From UBA2020 sp964551435 (GTDB taxonomy: Bacteria; Pseudomonadota; Alphaproteobacteria; Micavibrionales; UBA2020): a stretch of 64,000 nt of DNA. Position numbers and translations under genes: made by a program. This document shows positions 26,636 through 36,257 of the stretch, piece after piece. The stretch is from contig CAZKBS010000007.1 in NCBI GenBank assembly GCA_964551435.1, positions 1-64,000 on the forward strand. Reading direction: 5' to 3'. Under the pieces are notes generated by a model. That model searched no databases. It saw nothing but the letters and a program-made list of their open reading frames with translations, and was not told the DNA's origin. Position 1 is the stretch's first letter, and every line of letters begins with the position of its first letter.

Positions 26636-27553
26636 ATGTTTCAGCTTCACGAAGATATGGGCGCCCTGCCCGCCCTGCCGCAGGGAACCGTTTTGGCGAT
26701 TGGCAATTTCGATGGCGTGCATCCCGGCCATGCCGCGCTGGTGCGCCGCGCGGCGGATATCGCCCGCGCGCAACATCTCATCCCCGCCGTGCTGACGTTC
26801 GAGCCGCATCCGCGCGAGTTTTTCGCCCCCGCGGCGGAGCCGTTCCGCATCACCCTTTTGCCTGAAAAAGCGCGGCGGCTGGCGGCGCTGGGTGCGGCGC
26901 ATGTTTTCGTGCCGGCGTTCGATGTGGGGTTTGCGTCGCTGTCGGCGGCTGAATTCATGGCTTTCCTGCGCGACCGGCTGCGTGCGCGGCATATTGTGGT
27001 CGGCGGTGATTTCGCCTTTGGCAAGAACCGTGCGGGCAATATCGATGCGCTGCGCGGCCTGTTCGATGTGACAGTGATTGAGCCTGTGACCTGCGCCGAT
27101 GGCGCGGCCTATTCCTCGACGCGCATCCGTGATTTGCTCCGGCAGGGGGATTTGAGGGCGGCGGCGGCGCTGTTGGGCCGTCCGTGGGAAATCGAAGCCG
27201 AAGTCGTGCATGGCGACAAGCGCGGGCGCGAACTGGGCTTTCCGACCGCCAACCAGCAGGTCGACCGTTATGTGCGTATTCCCTTTGGCATTTATGCCGT
27301 TCAGGCGCATATCGAAGGCGAGGACGCGCCGCGTGCGGCGGTCGCGAATTTCGGCATCCGCCCGATGTTCCGCATCCGCCAGCCGATTTTCGAGACGTAT
27401 ATTTTTGACTTTCATAAAAACATCTATGGAAAAATCCTGCGCGTGCAGCCTGTCAAATACCTGCGACCCGAAAAAGCTTTCGACGGTATCGATGCGCTGA
27501 TGCAGCAGATGAAACAGGATTGCGCAGACGCCCGCGCTGTGTTCAAATCTTAA
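26636..27553 (+). CDS. ribF: Bifunctional riboflavin kinase / FAD synthetase RibF
   Basis: Phosphorylates riboflavin to FMN and adenylates FMN to FAD. The 305-residue protein begins at 26636 (MFQLHEDM); an earlier in-frame start lacks a ribosome binding site. The N-terminal adenylyltransferase domain has LAIGNFDGVHPGHAALV (about 19-35), LTFEPHPREFF and YSSTRIRDLLRQGD (about 161-174). The C-terminal kinase domain has VVHGDKRGRELGFPTAN (about 194-210) and the conserved FETYIFDF. lspA follows 51 bases downstream, a common arrangement (ribF, ileS, lspA) that here lacks ileS. Confidence 0.95.
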   Translation: MFQLHEDMGALPALPQGTVLAIGNFDGVHPGHAALVRRAADIARAQHLIPAVLTFEPHPREFFAPAAEPFRITLLPEKARRLAALGAAHVFVPAFDVGFASLSAAEFMAFLRDRLRARHIVVGGDFAFGKNRAGNIDALRGLFDVTVIEPVTCADGAAYSSTRIRDLLRQGDLRAAAALLGRPWEIEAEVVHGDKRGRELGFPTANQQVDRYVRIPFGIYAVQAHIEGEDAPRAAVANFGIRPMFRIRQPIFETYIFDFHKNIYGKILRVQPVKYLRPEKAFDGIDALMQQMKQDCADARAVFKS

Positions 27554-27604
27554 GACGGGAAGGGGTTTCCCGTTCTTTTCACAACGGGGAGTTAAAAAAA
27601 CCGT

Positions 27605-28213
27605 ATGAATAATCCGCTGCCCGCCAAAAAATTTCGCCCCGGACAGTTTTTCTTGTTCGGGATGTTTGTTATTTGCGTCATTATTTTTGCCGATCAATAT
27701 ACCAAATGGCTTGTGCTTGAAACCATGCTCCGCAGCGGCGGCGATACGCCCTCTTTTCAGGACTGGTTCATCACCCGACAGCCCCTGGAATTTTTTATCG
27801 ACCAGCGTGAAGTCTATCAAACCCGCGAAATATCAGGCTTTCTGAATTTCGTCATGGTCTGGAACACCGGTATCAGCTTTGGCATGTTCAGCGATAACGC
27901 CGACATGGAAAAAGGCCGCCTGCTGGCGCTGCTTTTTATCGCCCTGTCGCTGACCGTCGCCCTCGGCTTGATCGTCTGGCTGGCGCTGGCCCGCAGCCGT
28001 CTTCTGGCAGCGGGGATTGCCCTTATCGTCGGCGGCGCCATTGGTAACGTTATCGACCGTATCCGGTTCGGTGCGGTGGCTGATTTTGTGGATATGCACG
28101 TCGCGGGCTATCATTGGCCGGCGTTCAATCTGGCCGACAGCTGTATTGCCATCGGGACGCTTTTTCTGGTAATTGATACCATGACATCAAAAGACAAGGG
28201 GCTTCTTGGCTGA
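27605..28213 (+). CDS. lspA: Lipoprotein signal peptidase (signal peptidase II)
   Basis: Inner-membrane aspartic protease that cuts lipoprotein signal peptides after diacylglyceryl transfer. Four transmembrane segments lie at about 14-32, 95-118, 122-150 and 175-195. Catalytic-site motifs are GGAIGNVIDRIRFGAVADF (about 138-156) and FNLADSCI (about 173-180), containing the two aspartates. At 202 residues it is somewhat longer than the 160-170 usual, through an insertion of about 35 residues between helix 1 and MVWNTGISFGMF. A putative lipoprotein gene follows at once, a natural substrate. Confidence 0.93.
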   Translation: MNNPLPAKKFRPGQFFLFGMFVICVIIFADQYTKWLVLETMLRSGGDTPSFQDWFITRQPLEFFIDQREVYQTREISGFLNFVMVWNTGISFGMFSDNADMEKGRLLALLFIALSLTVALGLIVWLALARSRLLAAGIALIVGGAIGNVIDRIRFGAVADFVDMHVAGYHWPAFNLADSCIAIGTLFLVIDTMTSKDKGLLG

Positions 28214-28248
28214 GAATAAGCGCGCGAAGCCGTTTGAGGAACAAAGCC

Positions 28249-28818
28249 ATGAAAAAGACTGCGAACCGTATTTCCCTGCCGCTTCTCTCGGCAGTATTGC
28301 TCGCCGCGATCATTTTATCCGGTTGCACCAACGTGAAGCGTCAGCTGGGTGTCGGCCGCAATTCGCCCGATGAATTCGCGGTGGTCAAGCGCGCGCCGTT
28401 GACGCTGCCGCCGGAATACAACCTGCGTCCGCCGTCGGGGGATATTCTGCCGCCCGCATCCGAAGTAACGCAGCAGGCTCGCAGCGTGCTGATGGGCAGC
28501 GCCGCCGCCAAAGCAGAAGGTGGTACGGCGGAGCAATCCTTCCTCGCACGCACGGGCGCCGTTCACGCGGATCCCGATATCCGCACCGCCATCAACCGTG
28601 ACAACGGTTACATCGCACTGCAAAGCCGTACGGTTGCCGATAAGCTGATTTTCTGGAACGAGAACGAGGGCGATCTCTCGAAGGCGCCCAGCTCTATCGT
28701 CGATGCGCAAGCAGAGGTCGAACGCCTCAAGAAAAACCGCGAAGAAGGCAAACCGGTCAATGCCGGCGATGTGCCTGTGATCGAGAAAAAGAAAAGCACC
28801 CTCGACAAAATTTTCTAA
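28249..28818 (+). CDS. DUF3035 family lipoprotein
   Basis: Predicted outer-membrane-directed lipoprotein of 189 residues. The start at 28249 has GAGGA 8 bases upstream. The signal peptide ends in the lipobox ILSGC (Cys about 25). The mature start includes GVGRNSPDEFAVVKRAPLTLPPEYNLRPP, the hallmark of the DUF3035 family, which as I recall has been linked to the alphaproteobacterial BAM complex subunit BamF; that link is from memory and not shown here. The C-terminus is Lys/Glu rich. It sits directly after lspA, 35 bases downstream. Confidence 0.8.
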   Translation: MKKTANRISLPLLSAVLLAAIILSGCTNVKRQLGVGRNSPDEFAVVKRAPLTLPPEYNLRPPSGDILPPASEVTQQARSVLMGSAAAKAEGGTAEQSFLARTGAVHADPDIRTAINRDNGYIALQSRTVADKLIFWNENEGDLSKAPSSIVDAQAEVERLKKNREEGKPVNAGDVPVIEKKKSTLDKIF

Positions 28819-28866
28819 GGCCGGGGTATATATCACCCTCGCTTATCCGGCAAAGCCGTGCCTGTG

Positions 28867-29778
28867 TCAAAGCGCGGCAAGAATGCCTTCTGCATCCGGT
28901 GTTTCCAGTACCATCTCCGCCGCCATCTGGTGGCGGAACCAGGTGACCTGCCGCTTGGCATAGTTGCGTGTGGATTGCTGCGCGGCGACGATGGCCTCCG
29001 CGCGGGTCACGGCACCATCCAGATAGCTGCGCAGTTCGGGATATCCCAGCGCCTTGTGCAGCGGCCACAGGCTATCGGCGTGCGGACGGGGGAAATCACC
29101 GACTTCGGCTTCGATACCATCCTGCATCATTTGTAAAAACCGTTTGTCGCAGCGCGCATAAAGCACGTCGCGCGCCGGCAGCAGGGCAATTTTGATCATA
29201 CGCAAATGCGGCGGCGGCCCCTCGCGCGGCAGTGCCTGCCACTCTGCGAGGCTTTGGCCCGTATGCTCCAGCACTTCCATGGCGCGGATCAGGCGCTGGG
29301 TATTGCTCGGGTGCAGCCGCGCCGCCATTACGGGGTCGCGCGCGGCAAGGCGTTTGTGAAAGGCCTCGTTTCCTTCCCGCGCCATCTCCTCCGCCAGCCG
29401 CGTGCGGACTTCGGACGGAATTTCCGGCATCGGGCTGATGCCTTCGGTCAGGGTGCGGATATAAAATCCCGTACCGCCGACAACAACCGGCAGGTGCCCC
29501 GCCGCCAATGCCGCATCGATTTCGGCCAGCGCCATATTGCGCCAGCGCGCCGCGCTGCAGCTTTGTGTGGGGGGCAGAACGCCATAGAGACGGTGCGGCG
29601 CTGCGGCGCGGTCTGCGGCATCGGGCTGCGCGGTCAGCCGCGGCAGGCCGTCATAAACCTGCATGGAATCCGCATTGATGATGATACCGTTCGCCCTGCG
29701 CGCGATATCCAGCGCCAGTCCCGATTTGCCGCTGGCCGTCGGGCCGCCGATGACAATCACATTCTGCACGGCGGCCAT
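28867..29778 (-). CDS. miaA: tRNA dimethylallyltransferase MiaA
   Basis: Adds the isopentenyl group to A37 of tRNAs that read UNN codons. The 303-residue protein has the P-loop GPTASGKSGLA (about 12-22), INADSMQVYDGL (about 34-45), VGGTGFYIRTL (about 100-110) and the Arg-rich QSTRNYAKRQVTWFR near residue 273. Length is normal. It lies 19 bases downstream of the Do-protease gene on the minus strand, and converges with the lipoprotein gene. Confidence 0.95.
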   Translation of the reverse strand: MAAVQNVIVIGGPTASGKSGLALDIARRANGIIINADSMQVYDGLPRLTAQPDAADRAAAPHRLYGVLPPTQSCSAARWRNMALAEIDAALAAGHLPVVVGGTGFYIRTLTEGISPMPEIPSEVRTRLAEEMAREGNEAFHKRLAARDPVMAARLHPSNTQRLIRAMEVLEHTGQSLAEWQALPREGPPPHLRMIKIALLPARDVLYARCDKRFLQMMQDGIEAEVGDFPRPHADSLWPLHKALGYPELRSYLDGAVTRAEAIVAAQQSTRNYAKRQVTWFRHQMAAEMVLETPDAEGILAAL

Positions 29779-29797
29779 GCGGTATCTCCGGCTGCTA

Positions 29798-31294
29798 TTA
29801 TTTCAGCCGGATGGCGATGAAACGGCGGTCTTCCTTGCGTGCGACGAACATCAGCACCGAAGAGCGCCCGGCCTTTTTCGCATCGGCCACTTTTTGCGCG
29901 ACATTTTCGGGCGAGACGCTGTCCTGCTGGTCAACCTCGACGATAAGGTCGCCGACGGCAACGCCGCGCTCGGCGGCGGCGCTATCCTTGCCCACTGCGG
30001 TGACGACAACGCCGGTTGCGCCCGCCGGAATACCATGTGCCTGACGCAGCGCGTCGTTCACCGGCGCCACGGTCAGTCCCAGCTCGGGGATATCCTTGGC
30101 GGCGGGTACGGCAGGGGCAGGCGCTTTTTCATCCGGCTTGCCGTCGCCCGCGGCTTTGTCAGATGTTTCCATCTGGCCCAGTTCGACCGTTACCGTCGTT
30201 TCCGCGCCGCCGCGCCAGAGGGTGACGGGCACTTTCTTGCCTACTTCTGTTTCGGCAACAATGCGCGGCAGTTTGCGCATCGCATCGATCGCCTGACCGT
30301 CAAATGTCAGGATGATATCCCCCTCGCGAATGCCCGCTTTGCCCGCGGGACTACCTTCGGTCAGGCTGGATACCAGCGCGCCGCGCGGTTTGCCTTTGAG
30401 TCCGAAACCCTCGGCGATTTCAGCGTTGACGTCCTGAATGCGCACGCCCAGCCAGCCGCGGCGGGTCTGGCCGTATTTCACCAGCTGTTCGACCACGTTC
30501 CGCGCAAGGTTCGACGGCACCGAAAAGCCGATACCGACAGACCCGCCCGTGGGCGAGAAAATCGCCGTATTCACGCCGACGACATTACCGTCCATGTTGA
30601 ACATCGGCCCGCCCGAGTTGCCGCGGTTGATCGAGGCGTCTGTCTGGATGAAGTCATCATAAGGACCCGCGTTAATATCGCGCTGGCGGGCCGAAACGAT
30701 GCCGGCAGTGACCGTGCCGCCAAGCCCGAAGGGGTTGCCGATCGCCAGCACCCACGAGCCGACTTTCGCCTTGTCGCTGTCACCCCAGGTGACGGCGGTC
30801 AGCTTGCGGCCCTCAGGTTTGACCTGCAAAACGGCAAGGTCGGTTTTTTCGTCAACGCCCACCAGTGTCGCATCGAGCGAGGTATCGTCGTGCAGGATAA
30901 CGCGGATTTCATCAGCATCCTTGATCACGTGGTTGTTGGTGACGACATAGCCTTTTTCTGCATCGATAATAAAGCCGGAGCCGAGCGAGGAAACTTTGTC
31001 CGGCGTTTGCGGCATACGGTCGCGGTATTGTTCATAAAAGTCCTTGAAGAAATGTTCGAACGGCGAGCCGGGCGGGAATTGCGGCAGTTGCGGGACCGTT
31101 TGCACGACCTTGGATGTGGTCGAGATATTCACGACGGCAGGCAGCAGGCGCTCCGCCAGGTTTTCAAAGCTGGGTGGCGCGGCGCTTTGCGCGGCGGCGG
31201 GCGCTGGTGCGGCCGTCAACACCGGCGCAGCGGCAAGGCCGAAGGCCAGTACCGAGATCGCGATAAGGGATACGAAAGAGCGGCTGAAAGCCAT
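29798..31294 (-). CDS. Periplasmic Do/DegP-family serine protease
   Basis: Quality-control protease and chaperone of the periplasm. The start at 31294 follows GGAGG by 5-6 bases; the 48 in-frame codons upstream are rejected. The 498-residue protein has a signal peptide ending near residue 32, the trypsin-like triad (His in VTNNHVIKDADE, about 120; Asp in EKTDLAVLQV, about 151; Ser in NRGNSGGPMF, about 224) and two PDZ domains, the first with GWLGVRIQDV and the second at about 400-498. Last but one gene of the hflK-hflC-DUF2065-Do-miaA block. DegP and DegQ cannot be told apart from sequence alone. Confidence 0.94.
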   Translation of the reverse strand: MAFSRSFVSLIAISVLAFGLAAAPVLTAAPAPAAAQSAAPPSFENLAERLLPAVVNISTTSKVVQTVPQLPQFPPGSPFEHFFKDFYEQYRDRMPQTPDKVSSLGSGFIIDAEKGYVVTNNHVIKDADEIRVILHDDTSLDATLVGVDEKTDLAVLQVKPEGRKLTAVTWGDSDKAKVGSWVLAIGNPFGLGGTVTAGIVSARQRDINAGPYDDFIQTDASINRGNSGGPMFNMDGNVVGVNTAIFSPTGGSVGIGFSVPSNLARNVVEQLVKYGQTRRGWLGVRIQDVNAEIAEGFGLKGKPRGALVSSLTEGSPAGKAGIREGDIILTFDGQAIDAMRKLPRIVAETEVGKKVPVTLWRGGAETTVTVELGQMETSDKAAGDGKPDEKAPAPAVPAAKDIPELGLTVAPVNDALRQAHGIPAGATGVVVTAVGKDSAAAERGVAVGDLIVEVDQQDSVSPENVAQKVADAKKAGRSSVLMFVARKEDRRFIAIRLK

Positions 31295-31508
31295 GGTAAC
31301 CTCCTTGGGGAACCTCTTTAGAGAAAGGGCAGCGGCGCAGGGGTGAAACCGAAGGCCGCGGGCGGGGCGCGGCGTCATATTCGGCAGGCGACGCGCAGCC
31401 ACTCTATAATAGGTATGCCGCGCGGCGGCTGAGGTCAAGCAGCGCAGGTTAACTATTTGTCAAAAAAGATAAAAACGGCGCTTCTCTTCACCGGTACCCG
31501 CGGGCGGC

Positions 31509-31694
31509 CTAGGTGCGCGCCAGCGCCACAATTAAAAAACCCAGCAAGGCGCAAATGATGCCCAGCAGGCGGATCTGTCCGTCGTTCAGTTCGGCGATTT
31601 TGTCCAGCATGTCGCGCATGCCGCGTGGAAATCCGGCATAAAGCGCGCCTTCAAGAAAGAACATCAACCCGATGGCGGCCAGAAGCTCTGTCAT
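31509..31694 (-). CDS. DUF2065 family small membrane protein
   Basis: A 61-residue protein with two hydrophobic segments, about residues 4-22 (LLAAIGLMFFLEGALYAGF) and 43-60, joined by a short polar loop containing PRGMRDMLDKI. This is the DUF2065 (YjeT-like) pattern, including the final LGIICALLGFLIVALAR. The family has no known function but is regularly found downstream of hflC, as here (30 bases), which supports the call. A 214-base gap then precedes the Do-protease gene. Confidence 0.85.
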   Translation of the reverse strand: MTELLAAIGLMFFLEGALYAGFPRGMRDMLDKIAELNDGQIRLLGIICALLGFLIVALART

Positions 31695-31724
31695 GCGGCG
31701 GTGGTTTCCTCGCGCGGTGGCGGC

Positions 31725-32594
31725 TTAACGCTTGCCCTGTTCGCTTTTGAAGAAGCGGAAGAAATCGCCCTCCGGCTTCAGGATCAGCGTGGTGTCCTCG
31801 CCCGCCAGACTGTTGCGATAGGCTTCCATCGTGCGGTAAAACGCATAGAATTCAGGATCGCGTTTAAAAGCGTCGGCATAAATTTTAATGGCTTCCTGAT
31901 CACCCTGACCGCGCAAGATCTGCGCCTCGCGCTCCGCATCCGCGAGGATGACGGTGCGTTCGCGGTCGGCTTTGGAGCGCACTTCCTGCGCGATTTCCTG
32001 ACCTTGCGCGCGGAATTCGGCAGCTTCGCGCTCACGCTCGGTGCGCATGCGGGCGAAAATCGCCTGGCTGGTCTGCTCCGGCAAATCGGCGCGGCCGATG
32101 CGCACATCGACGATGGTGATGCCCATACGTTCGACCTCGCCGTTCACCTGTTTGCGGATGTTTTGCATCAGCGTGCCGCGCTTTTCGGACAGGATATCCG
32201 TCAGGCTGGCCGTACCCATGGTGGATCGCATGGTGGAGTTGATGATGTTGCTGATGCGTGAATTAGCCTGTTCCGTCGTTTGCAGGGCCTTGTAAAACGC
32301 CAGCATGTCGGTGATGCGGTAGCGTGTGAAGGTATCCACCACGATACGCTTGCGGTCGGCCAGAATGACTTCTTCGGGCACAGCATCGACATTGAGCGCG
32401 CGTTTTTCAAATGTCAGCACGTTTTGAATAACCGGTATCTTGAATTTCAGGCCCGGCTCGGTATGCAGGCTGACGGGCTCGCCGAACTGCATCACCATCG
32501 ACTGGCGGAATTCCGGTACAATGAATATCGACTGGCTGACGCCGAAAACTGCGATAAGCAGGATAACAAAGAGAATGACGGGGGTCTTGCTCAT
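31725..32594 (-). CDS. hflC: HflC, FtsH-modulator SPFH protein
   Basis: Inner-membrane SPFH (band 7) protein that, with HflK, forms a cage around FtsH and modulates its proteolysis. The 289-residue product has a single N-terminal anchor (about residues 5-26), the SPFH domain starting IFIVPEFRQSMVMQFGEPV, and a long coiled coil (about 175-250; EREREAAEFRAQGQEIAQE). C-terminal residues are GEFF-RFFKSEQGKR like. It follows hflK by 24 bases on the same strand. Length and gene order are typical. Confidence 0.95.
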   Translation of the reverse strand: MSKTPVILFVILLIAVFGVSQSIFIVPEFRQSMVMQFGEPVSLHTEPGLKFKIPVIQNVLTFEKRALNVDAVPEEVILADRKRIVVDTFTRYRITDMLAFYKALQTTEQANSRISNIINSTMRSTMGTASLTDILSEKRGTLMQNIRKQVNGEVERMGITIVDVRIGRADLPEQTSQAIFARMRTEREREAAEFRAQGQEIAQEVRSKADRERTVILADAEREAQILRGQGDQEAIKIYADAFKRDPEFYAFYRTMEAYRNSLAGEDTTLILKPEGDFFRFFKSEQGKR

Positions 32595-32618
32595 GATGGT
32601 GTTCTCCTTGCGTACCGG

Positions 32619-33776
32619 TTACTGGCGCGGCGCGGCGGCTTTGCCGCCGTCCAGCTGCATATAGGGCAGCACGGGCACGCCCTTGTCGTCGCCGACGATA
32701 ACCTTGCGGCTTTTTTGCAGAATTTCCTGCATGGTTTCGATGTAAAGACGTTTTTGCGTGACGTCCTTGGATTCCGCATAGGCCTTGTAGATAGACAGGA
32801 AGCGCTCCGCATCGCCCTGCGCGCGGCTGGTGACGGCTTGTTTATACGCCTCGCCATCCTGCAGGAGTTTTTGCGCTTCACCGCGCGCGCGCGGCACGAT
32901 GTCGTTGCGGTAGGTTTCAGCTTCGTTGCGCAGACGCTCGCGGTCGGCACGGGCGCGCTGCACGTCGTTGAAAGCATCGACGACCTGCTGCGGCGGGTCG
33001 ACCTGCAGCAGCTGGACGTTGTTGATAACGATGCCTGCCTCGTACTCGTCGACAATCCGCTGCATCAGGATTTTGGTCTGACTTTCAATCTCGCCACGTG
33101 CTTCGGTCAGCGCGCGCTGGATTTGCGTGCGGCCGACGATTTCGCGCATCGCGCTTTCGGCAATTTTTTTCAGCGTGGTTTCAGGGTCAACGATTTTGAA
33201 CAGGTAATTGCCCGCATCGCTTACGCGCCACAGGACAACGAATTTGATATCGATGATGTTTTCATCACCGGTCAGCATCAGGCTTTCTTCGGCGACACCC
33301 TTGTGGCTGTCACCGCGGAAACCAACTTCGAGGCGGCGGTCGAAGGCAACATCAAGTTTTTCGATGCTCTGTATCGGCCACGGCAGGTAATAGCCAAGAC
33401 CGGGTTCGCTGCGCGTCGATGTCCATTTGCCAAAGGTCAGCACCACGGCGTTTTCGCCGGGGTTCACGCGGTAAAAACCGCTGCCCAGCCAGAACAGCGC
33501 CAGCACGGCGAGAGCGAGCAGGAAAGCCTTCTGCGGCTCGATCGCGCCCGGCATACCGCCGCGTCCTCCGCCTTTGCCGCGGCCGCCGCGGAAACGCTCC
33601 TGCGCCTGACGCAGCATGTCGTCGATATCGGGGCCGCGGTTGCCACCGTTGCCGCCGCCCGGCGGACGCTGTCCCCACGGGCTGTTGCCGCCGCCGTTTC
33701 CGCCGCCTGAGCCCCAGGGGCCGTTATTGGTCAAAATCGTGCCGTCCTGTTCGGGCGTCGCGTTCTCGGCGGTCAT
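32619..33776 (-). CDS. hflK: HflK, FtsH-modulator SPFH protein
   Basis: Partner of HflC in the FtsH-modulating complex. The 385 residues start with a cytoplasmic Gly/Asn-rich region (about 15-65, with GGGNGGGNSPWGQRPPGG), characteristic of HflK, then an anchor at about 82-100, the SPFH domain beginning YRVNPGENAVVLTFGKW, and coiled coils with RADRERLRNEAETYRNDIVP. It begins the operon hflK-hflC-DUF2065-Do protease. The divergent mrp gene starts 148 bases away, so both promoters lie in 33777-33923. Confidence 0.96.
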   Translation of the reverse strand: MTAENATPEQDGTILTNNGPWGSGGGNGGGNSPWGQRPPGGGNGGNRGPDIDDMLRQAQERFRGGRGKGGGRGGMPGAIEPQKAFLLALAVLALFWLGSGFYRVNPGENAVVLTFGKWTSTRSEPGLGYYLPWPIQSIEKLDVAFDRRLEVGFRGDSHKGVAEESLMLTGDENIIDIKFVVLWRVSDAGNYLFKIVDPETTLKKIAESAMREIVGRTQIQRALTEARGEIESQTKILMQRIVDEYEAGIVINNVQLLQVDPPQQVVDAFNDVQRARADRERLRNEAETYRNDIVPRARGEAQKLLQDGEAYKQAVTSRAQGDAERFLSIYKAYAESKDVTQKRLYIETMQEILQKSRKVIVGDDKGVPVLPYMQLDGGKAAAPRQ

Positions 33777-33923
33777 GGCGTATTCCTTGAGTGGTTAGGG
33801 TGTTGCGTGTTGTTTGGCGGCCCTGCGGGGCACATAAAAATAATTATGAAATACCTGTTTATTTCATGTTTTCCACTATATGATGCAGGCGGCCAAAGGC
33901 AAGTTTATTCAGGCAGTATATAT

Positions 33924-35027
33924 ATGTCGGTAATTGAAAAAGAAAAGGTTTTGGCGGCGCTGGCCGCTGTGATCGACCCCGCGCTCGGCAAGGTCGGCGA
34001 TATGACGATGGACGGTGCATCCGTCTATGTCGCTATCGAGGTTGACCCCGCCAAAGGCGCCGCGCTAGAGCCCATGCGTCAGGCCGTGCAAAAAACGCTG
34101 GAGGCATTGCCCGGTGTTGCGCAGGCGCAAGCTATTTTGACCGCCGAGCGCAAGGCGCCGCCGGTCTTGGCCGTCAAGGGCGGTGCCGCGGCGGGCAGGG
34201 CGCAGGGCGGCGTTTCTCATAAAATCTCCTCCCGCCCCGTCGCGCCGCAGGTGAAACATATCGTTGCCGTGGCGTCGGGCAAGGGCGGGGTCGGCAAATC
34301 GACCGTGGCCGCCAATCTGGCCGCGGCCTTTGCGATGATGGGCAAGGCGACGGGACTTTTGGATGCCGATATCTACGGCGCCTCGCAGCCGACCATGACG
34401 GGCCTGCATACCCGCCCCGAAACCAACAGCAGCGATATGATTGTGCCGCCGCGCTGCGATATCGCGGGCCGCGCGCTCAAAGTCATGTCGATGGGATTTT
34501 TTGTAGAGCGCGGCGCGCCCGTGATCTGGCGCGGGCCGATGGTGCATAGCGCGATACAGCAGCTGTTCCGCGATGTGGAATGGGGGGCGCTGGATGTGCT
34601 TGTCGTTGATCTGCCGCCCGGTACGGGCGATGCGCAGCTGAGCCTTGCGCAATACGTACCGCTGTCGGGGGCGGTAATTGTATCCACCCCACAGGATGTC
34701 GCGCTGAGTGAGGCGGAAAAGGGCCTGCGCATGTTTGAAAAAACCAAAGTGCCTGTCCTCGGCATCATCGAGAATATGAGCTATCACACCTGCGAAAACT
34801 GCGGCCACCGCGATGAAATTTTCGGCCACGGCGGCGCACGCACGGCGGCCGCGCGGCTGAACGTGCCGTTTCTGGGCGAGATCCCGCTGCTGCCCGCCAT
34901 TCGCCGTCAGGCCGATAGCGGCCTGCCCTTTGTGGCATTCGATGCGGCGCATCCGGCGGCGGATGTTTTCATGAATATCGCCGCGCGTATCTGGATGACG
35001 CTGCCCGATAAAAAAGCGGCCGTGTAA
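33924..35027 (+). CDS. apbC: Mrp/ApbC family Fe-S carrier ATPase
   Basis: P-loop ATPase that binds and transfers iron-sulfur clusters. The start at 33924 (MSVIEKEKVL) is preferred to 33807, whose extra 39 residues look non-coding. The 367 residues comprise an N-terminal MIP18/DUF59 domain (about 1-90), a Pro/Ala linker, then the deviant Walker A GKGGVGKSTVAANLA (about 117-131), GLLDADIYGASQPTM, and the cluster-binding CENCGH (about 291-296). Terminated by a strong hairpin at 35045-35082. Divergent from hflK. Confidence 0.94.
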   Translation: MSVIEKEKVLAALAAVIDPALGKVGDMTMDGASVYVAIEVDPAKGAALEPMRQAVQKTLEALPGVAQAQAILTAERKAPPVLAVKGGAAAGRAQGGVSHKISSRPVAPQVKHIVAVASGKGGVGKSTVAANLAAAFAMMGKATGLLDADIYGASQPTMTGLHTRPETNSSDMIVPPRCDIAGRALKVMSMGFFVERGAPVIWRGPMVHSAIQQLFRDVEWGALDVLVVDLPPGTGDAQLSLAQYVPLSGAVIVSTPQDVALSEAEKGLRMFEKTKVPVLGIIENMSYHTCENCGHRDEIFGHGGARTAAARLNVPFLGEIPLLPAIRRQADSGLPFVAFDAAHPAADVFMNIAARIWMTLPDKKAAV

Positions 35028-35044
35028 AGAGCCCTTAACGCCCA

Positions 35045-35082
35045 TTAAAAAAGCCGCTGTTTTTATACGGCGGCTTTTTTAA
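35045..35082. terminator. Bidirectional terminator between mrp and 35093-36097
   Basis: AAAAAAGCCGC (35047-35057) pairs with GCGGCTTTTTT (35070-35080) around a 12-base loop, with A and T runs on both sides. It serves the two convergent genes. Confidence 0.9.
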
Positions 35083-35092
35083 TGTGATGCTT

Positions 35093-36097
35093 TTAATGCT
35101 TGGGCGGTTTCGGTTCGTTTTTCGGCGTGCCCGGTTTTTTGATACGGCGAACTTCCGGTGCATCAAGGGCGTTTTTGTTGTAAACCGCCATGCCGGTTTC
35201 GCTGTTCATGCGCAGTTCGATATCCAGCGGCAGCAGGCTGCTCACTTCGTTGAACGCACGCGCAGCGCGCTGCATCAGGCGGATGTCGCCGGGGGTGGCG
35301 GGTGCGCTGCGGTTTTGCGAAGCGGCGGCAAGGAAATGCGCGATTTCGCCCAGCGCCTCGTCGTCAGGCACGAAAGCGGTTTTGCTGCGCAGGCCTTTGG
35401 CAAGCTCTTCCATGTCGGCAGCGTCAAAAGCGATGACAAGGCGCTGGATATCCGGCGAAAGCTTCGCGAATTCCTGCGGCGTCGGCGGTTTATCAACGGC
35501 GACCATGTTGAAATCGACCATCAGGTCGGCGGTTTTTTTGGAGACTTCGCCCAGAACGTCAAACGCGTTTTCCGCGCCGGACAAAAGCGCGGCGGCGGTC
35601 AGGCGGTCGACCTGTTTGTCGGGCATATGTCCGCGCATTTCTTCTTCGATAATGCCGGCGGCAATCAGGCTGTCGAGATCGACGTTGGAAATCACATCCA
35701 GCGTATTCAGAATTTCGGGGCGGTCTGGCAGCAAACGCTCCGCGATGCGGAACAGCGCGTCGTCCATGCGCGGATCGTCGTTTTCGTCGTCATCGTCCTC
35801 GCCAAAGGCGCTGTTGTAATCGACGTCGTCCATCATTTCGGGATCGAAACCGGGCTTTACGCGCGGCTCGTTGCTGCGGTAGGGGATGAAATCGTAGGTG
35901 ACGGGTTTGTCTTTGGCGCTGTTGTCGTTTTGCGGCGCGGGCGGCTTTACGCCTTTGTTGATGACGGCGGCGGGCGTGCCATCGTCGCCGTCCAGCGAAT
36001 GTTCGGCGTCGCGCACGCGCGATGTGAAATCGGACGCCCGGTTGAAATCGGGGCGGGCATCACCGTTTTGCGGCTTGTTTTTACGCGGATCCTGCAT
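35093..36097 (-). CDS. Hypothetical acidic protein
   Basis: An unrecognised 334-residue soluble protein. The first 110 residues are polar and disordered, with an acidic run at about 98-110 (FGEDDDDENDDPRMDD). Residues 115-300 are predicted helical, with repeated hydrophobic patterns (ALFRIAERLLPDRPEILNTL, DRLTAAALLSGAENAFDVLG). The C-terminal 25 residues are Lys/Pro rich. No catalytic motif, signal or membrane segment. It stands alone between a terminator and the folA region. Confidence 0.75.
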   Translation of the reverse strand: MQDPRKNKPQNGDARPDFNRASDFTSRVRDAEHSLDGDDGTPAAVINKGVKPPAPQNDNSAKDKPVTYDFIPYRSNEPRVKPGFDPEMMDDVDYNSAFGEDDDDENDDPRMDDALFRIAERLLPDRPEILNTLDVISNVDLDSLIAAGIIEEEMRGHMPDKQVDRLTAAALLSGAENAFDVLGEVSKKTADLMVDFNMVAVDKPPTPQEFAKLSPDIQRLVIAFDAADMEELAKGLRSKTAFVPDDEALGEIAHFLAAASQNRSAPATPGDIRLMQRAARAFNEVSSLLPLDIELRMNSETGMAVYNKNALDAPEVRRIKKPGTPKNEPKPPKH

Positions 36098-36257
36098 CGG
36101 CTTCTCCGGAGTGTGTCAGATAAACCGTTGATTTACCTGAAAAACAGCGAAATTTTAGTTATGGAATTTGATACTAGCGGATTCTGCCGGCGCGGGAAAG
36201 CAAAAAAGCCGGCCCGCCTTGTTTTCGCAATAAAATTAGAAGTACAGGCGCTGCCCG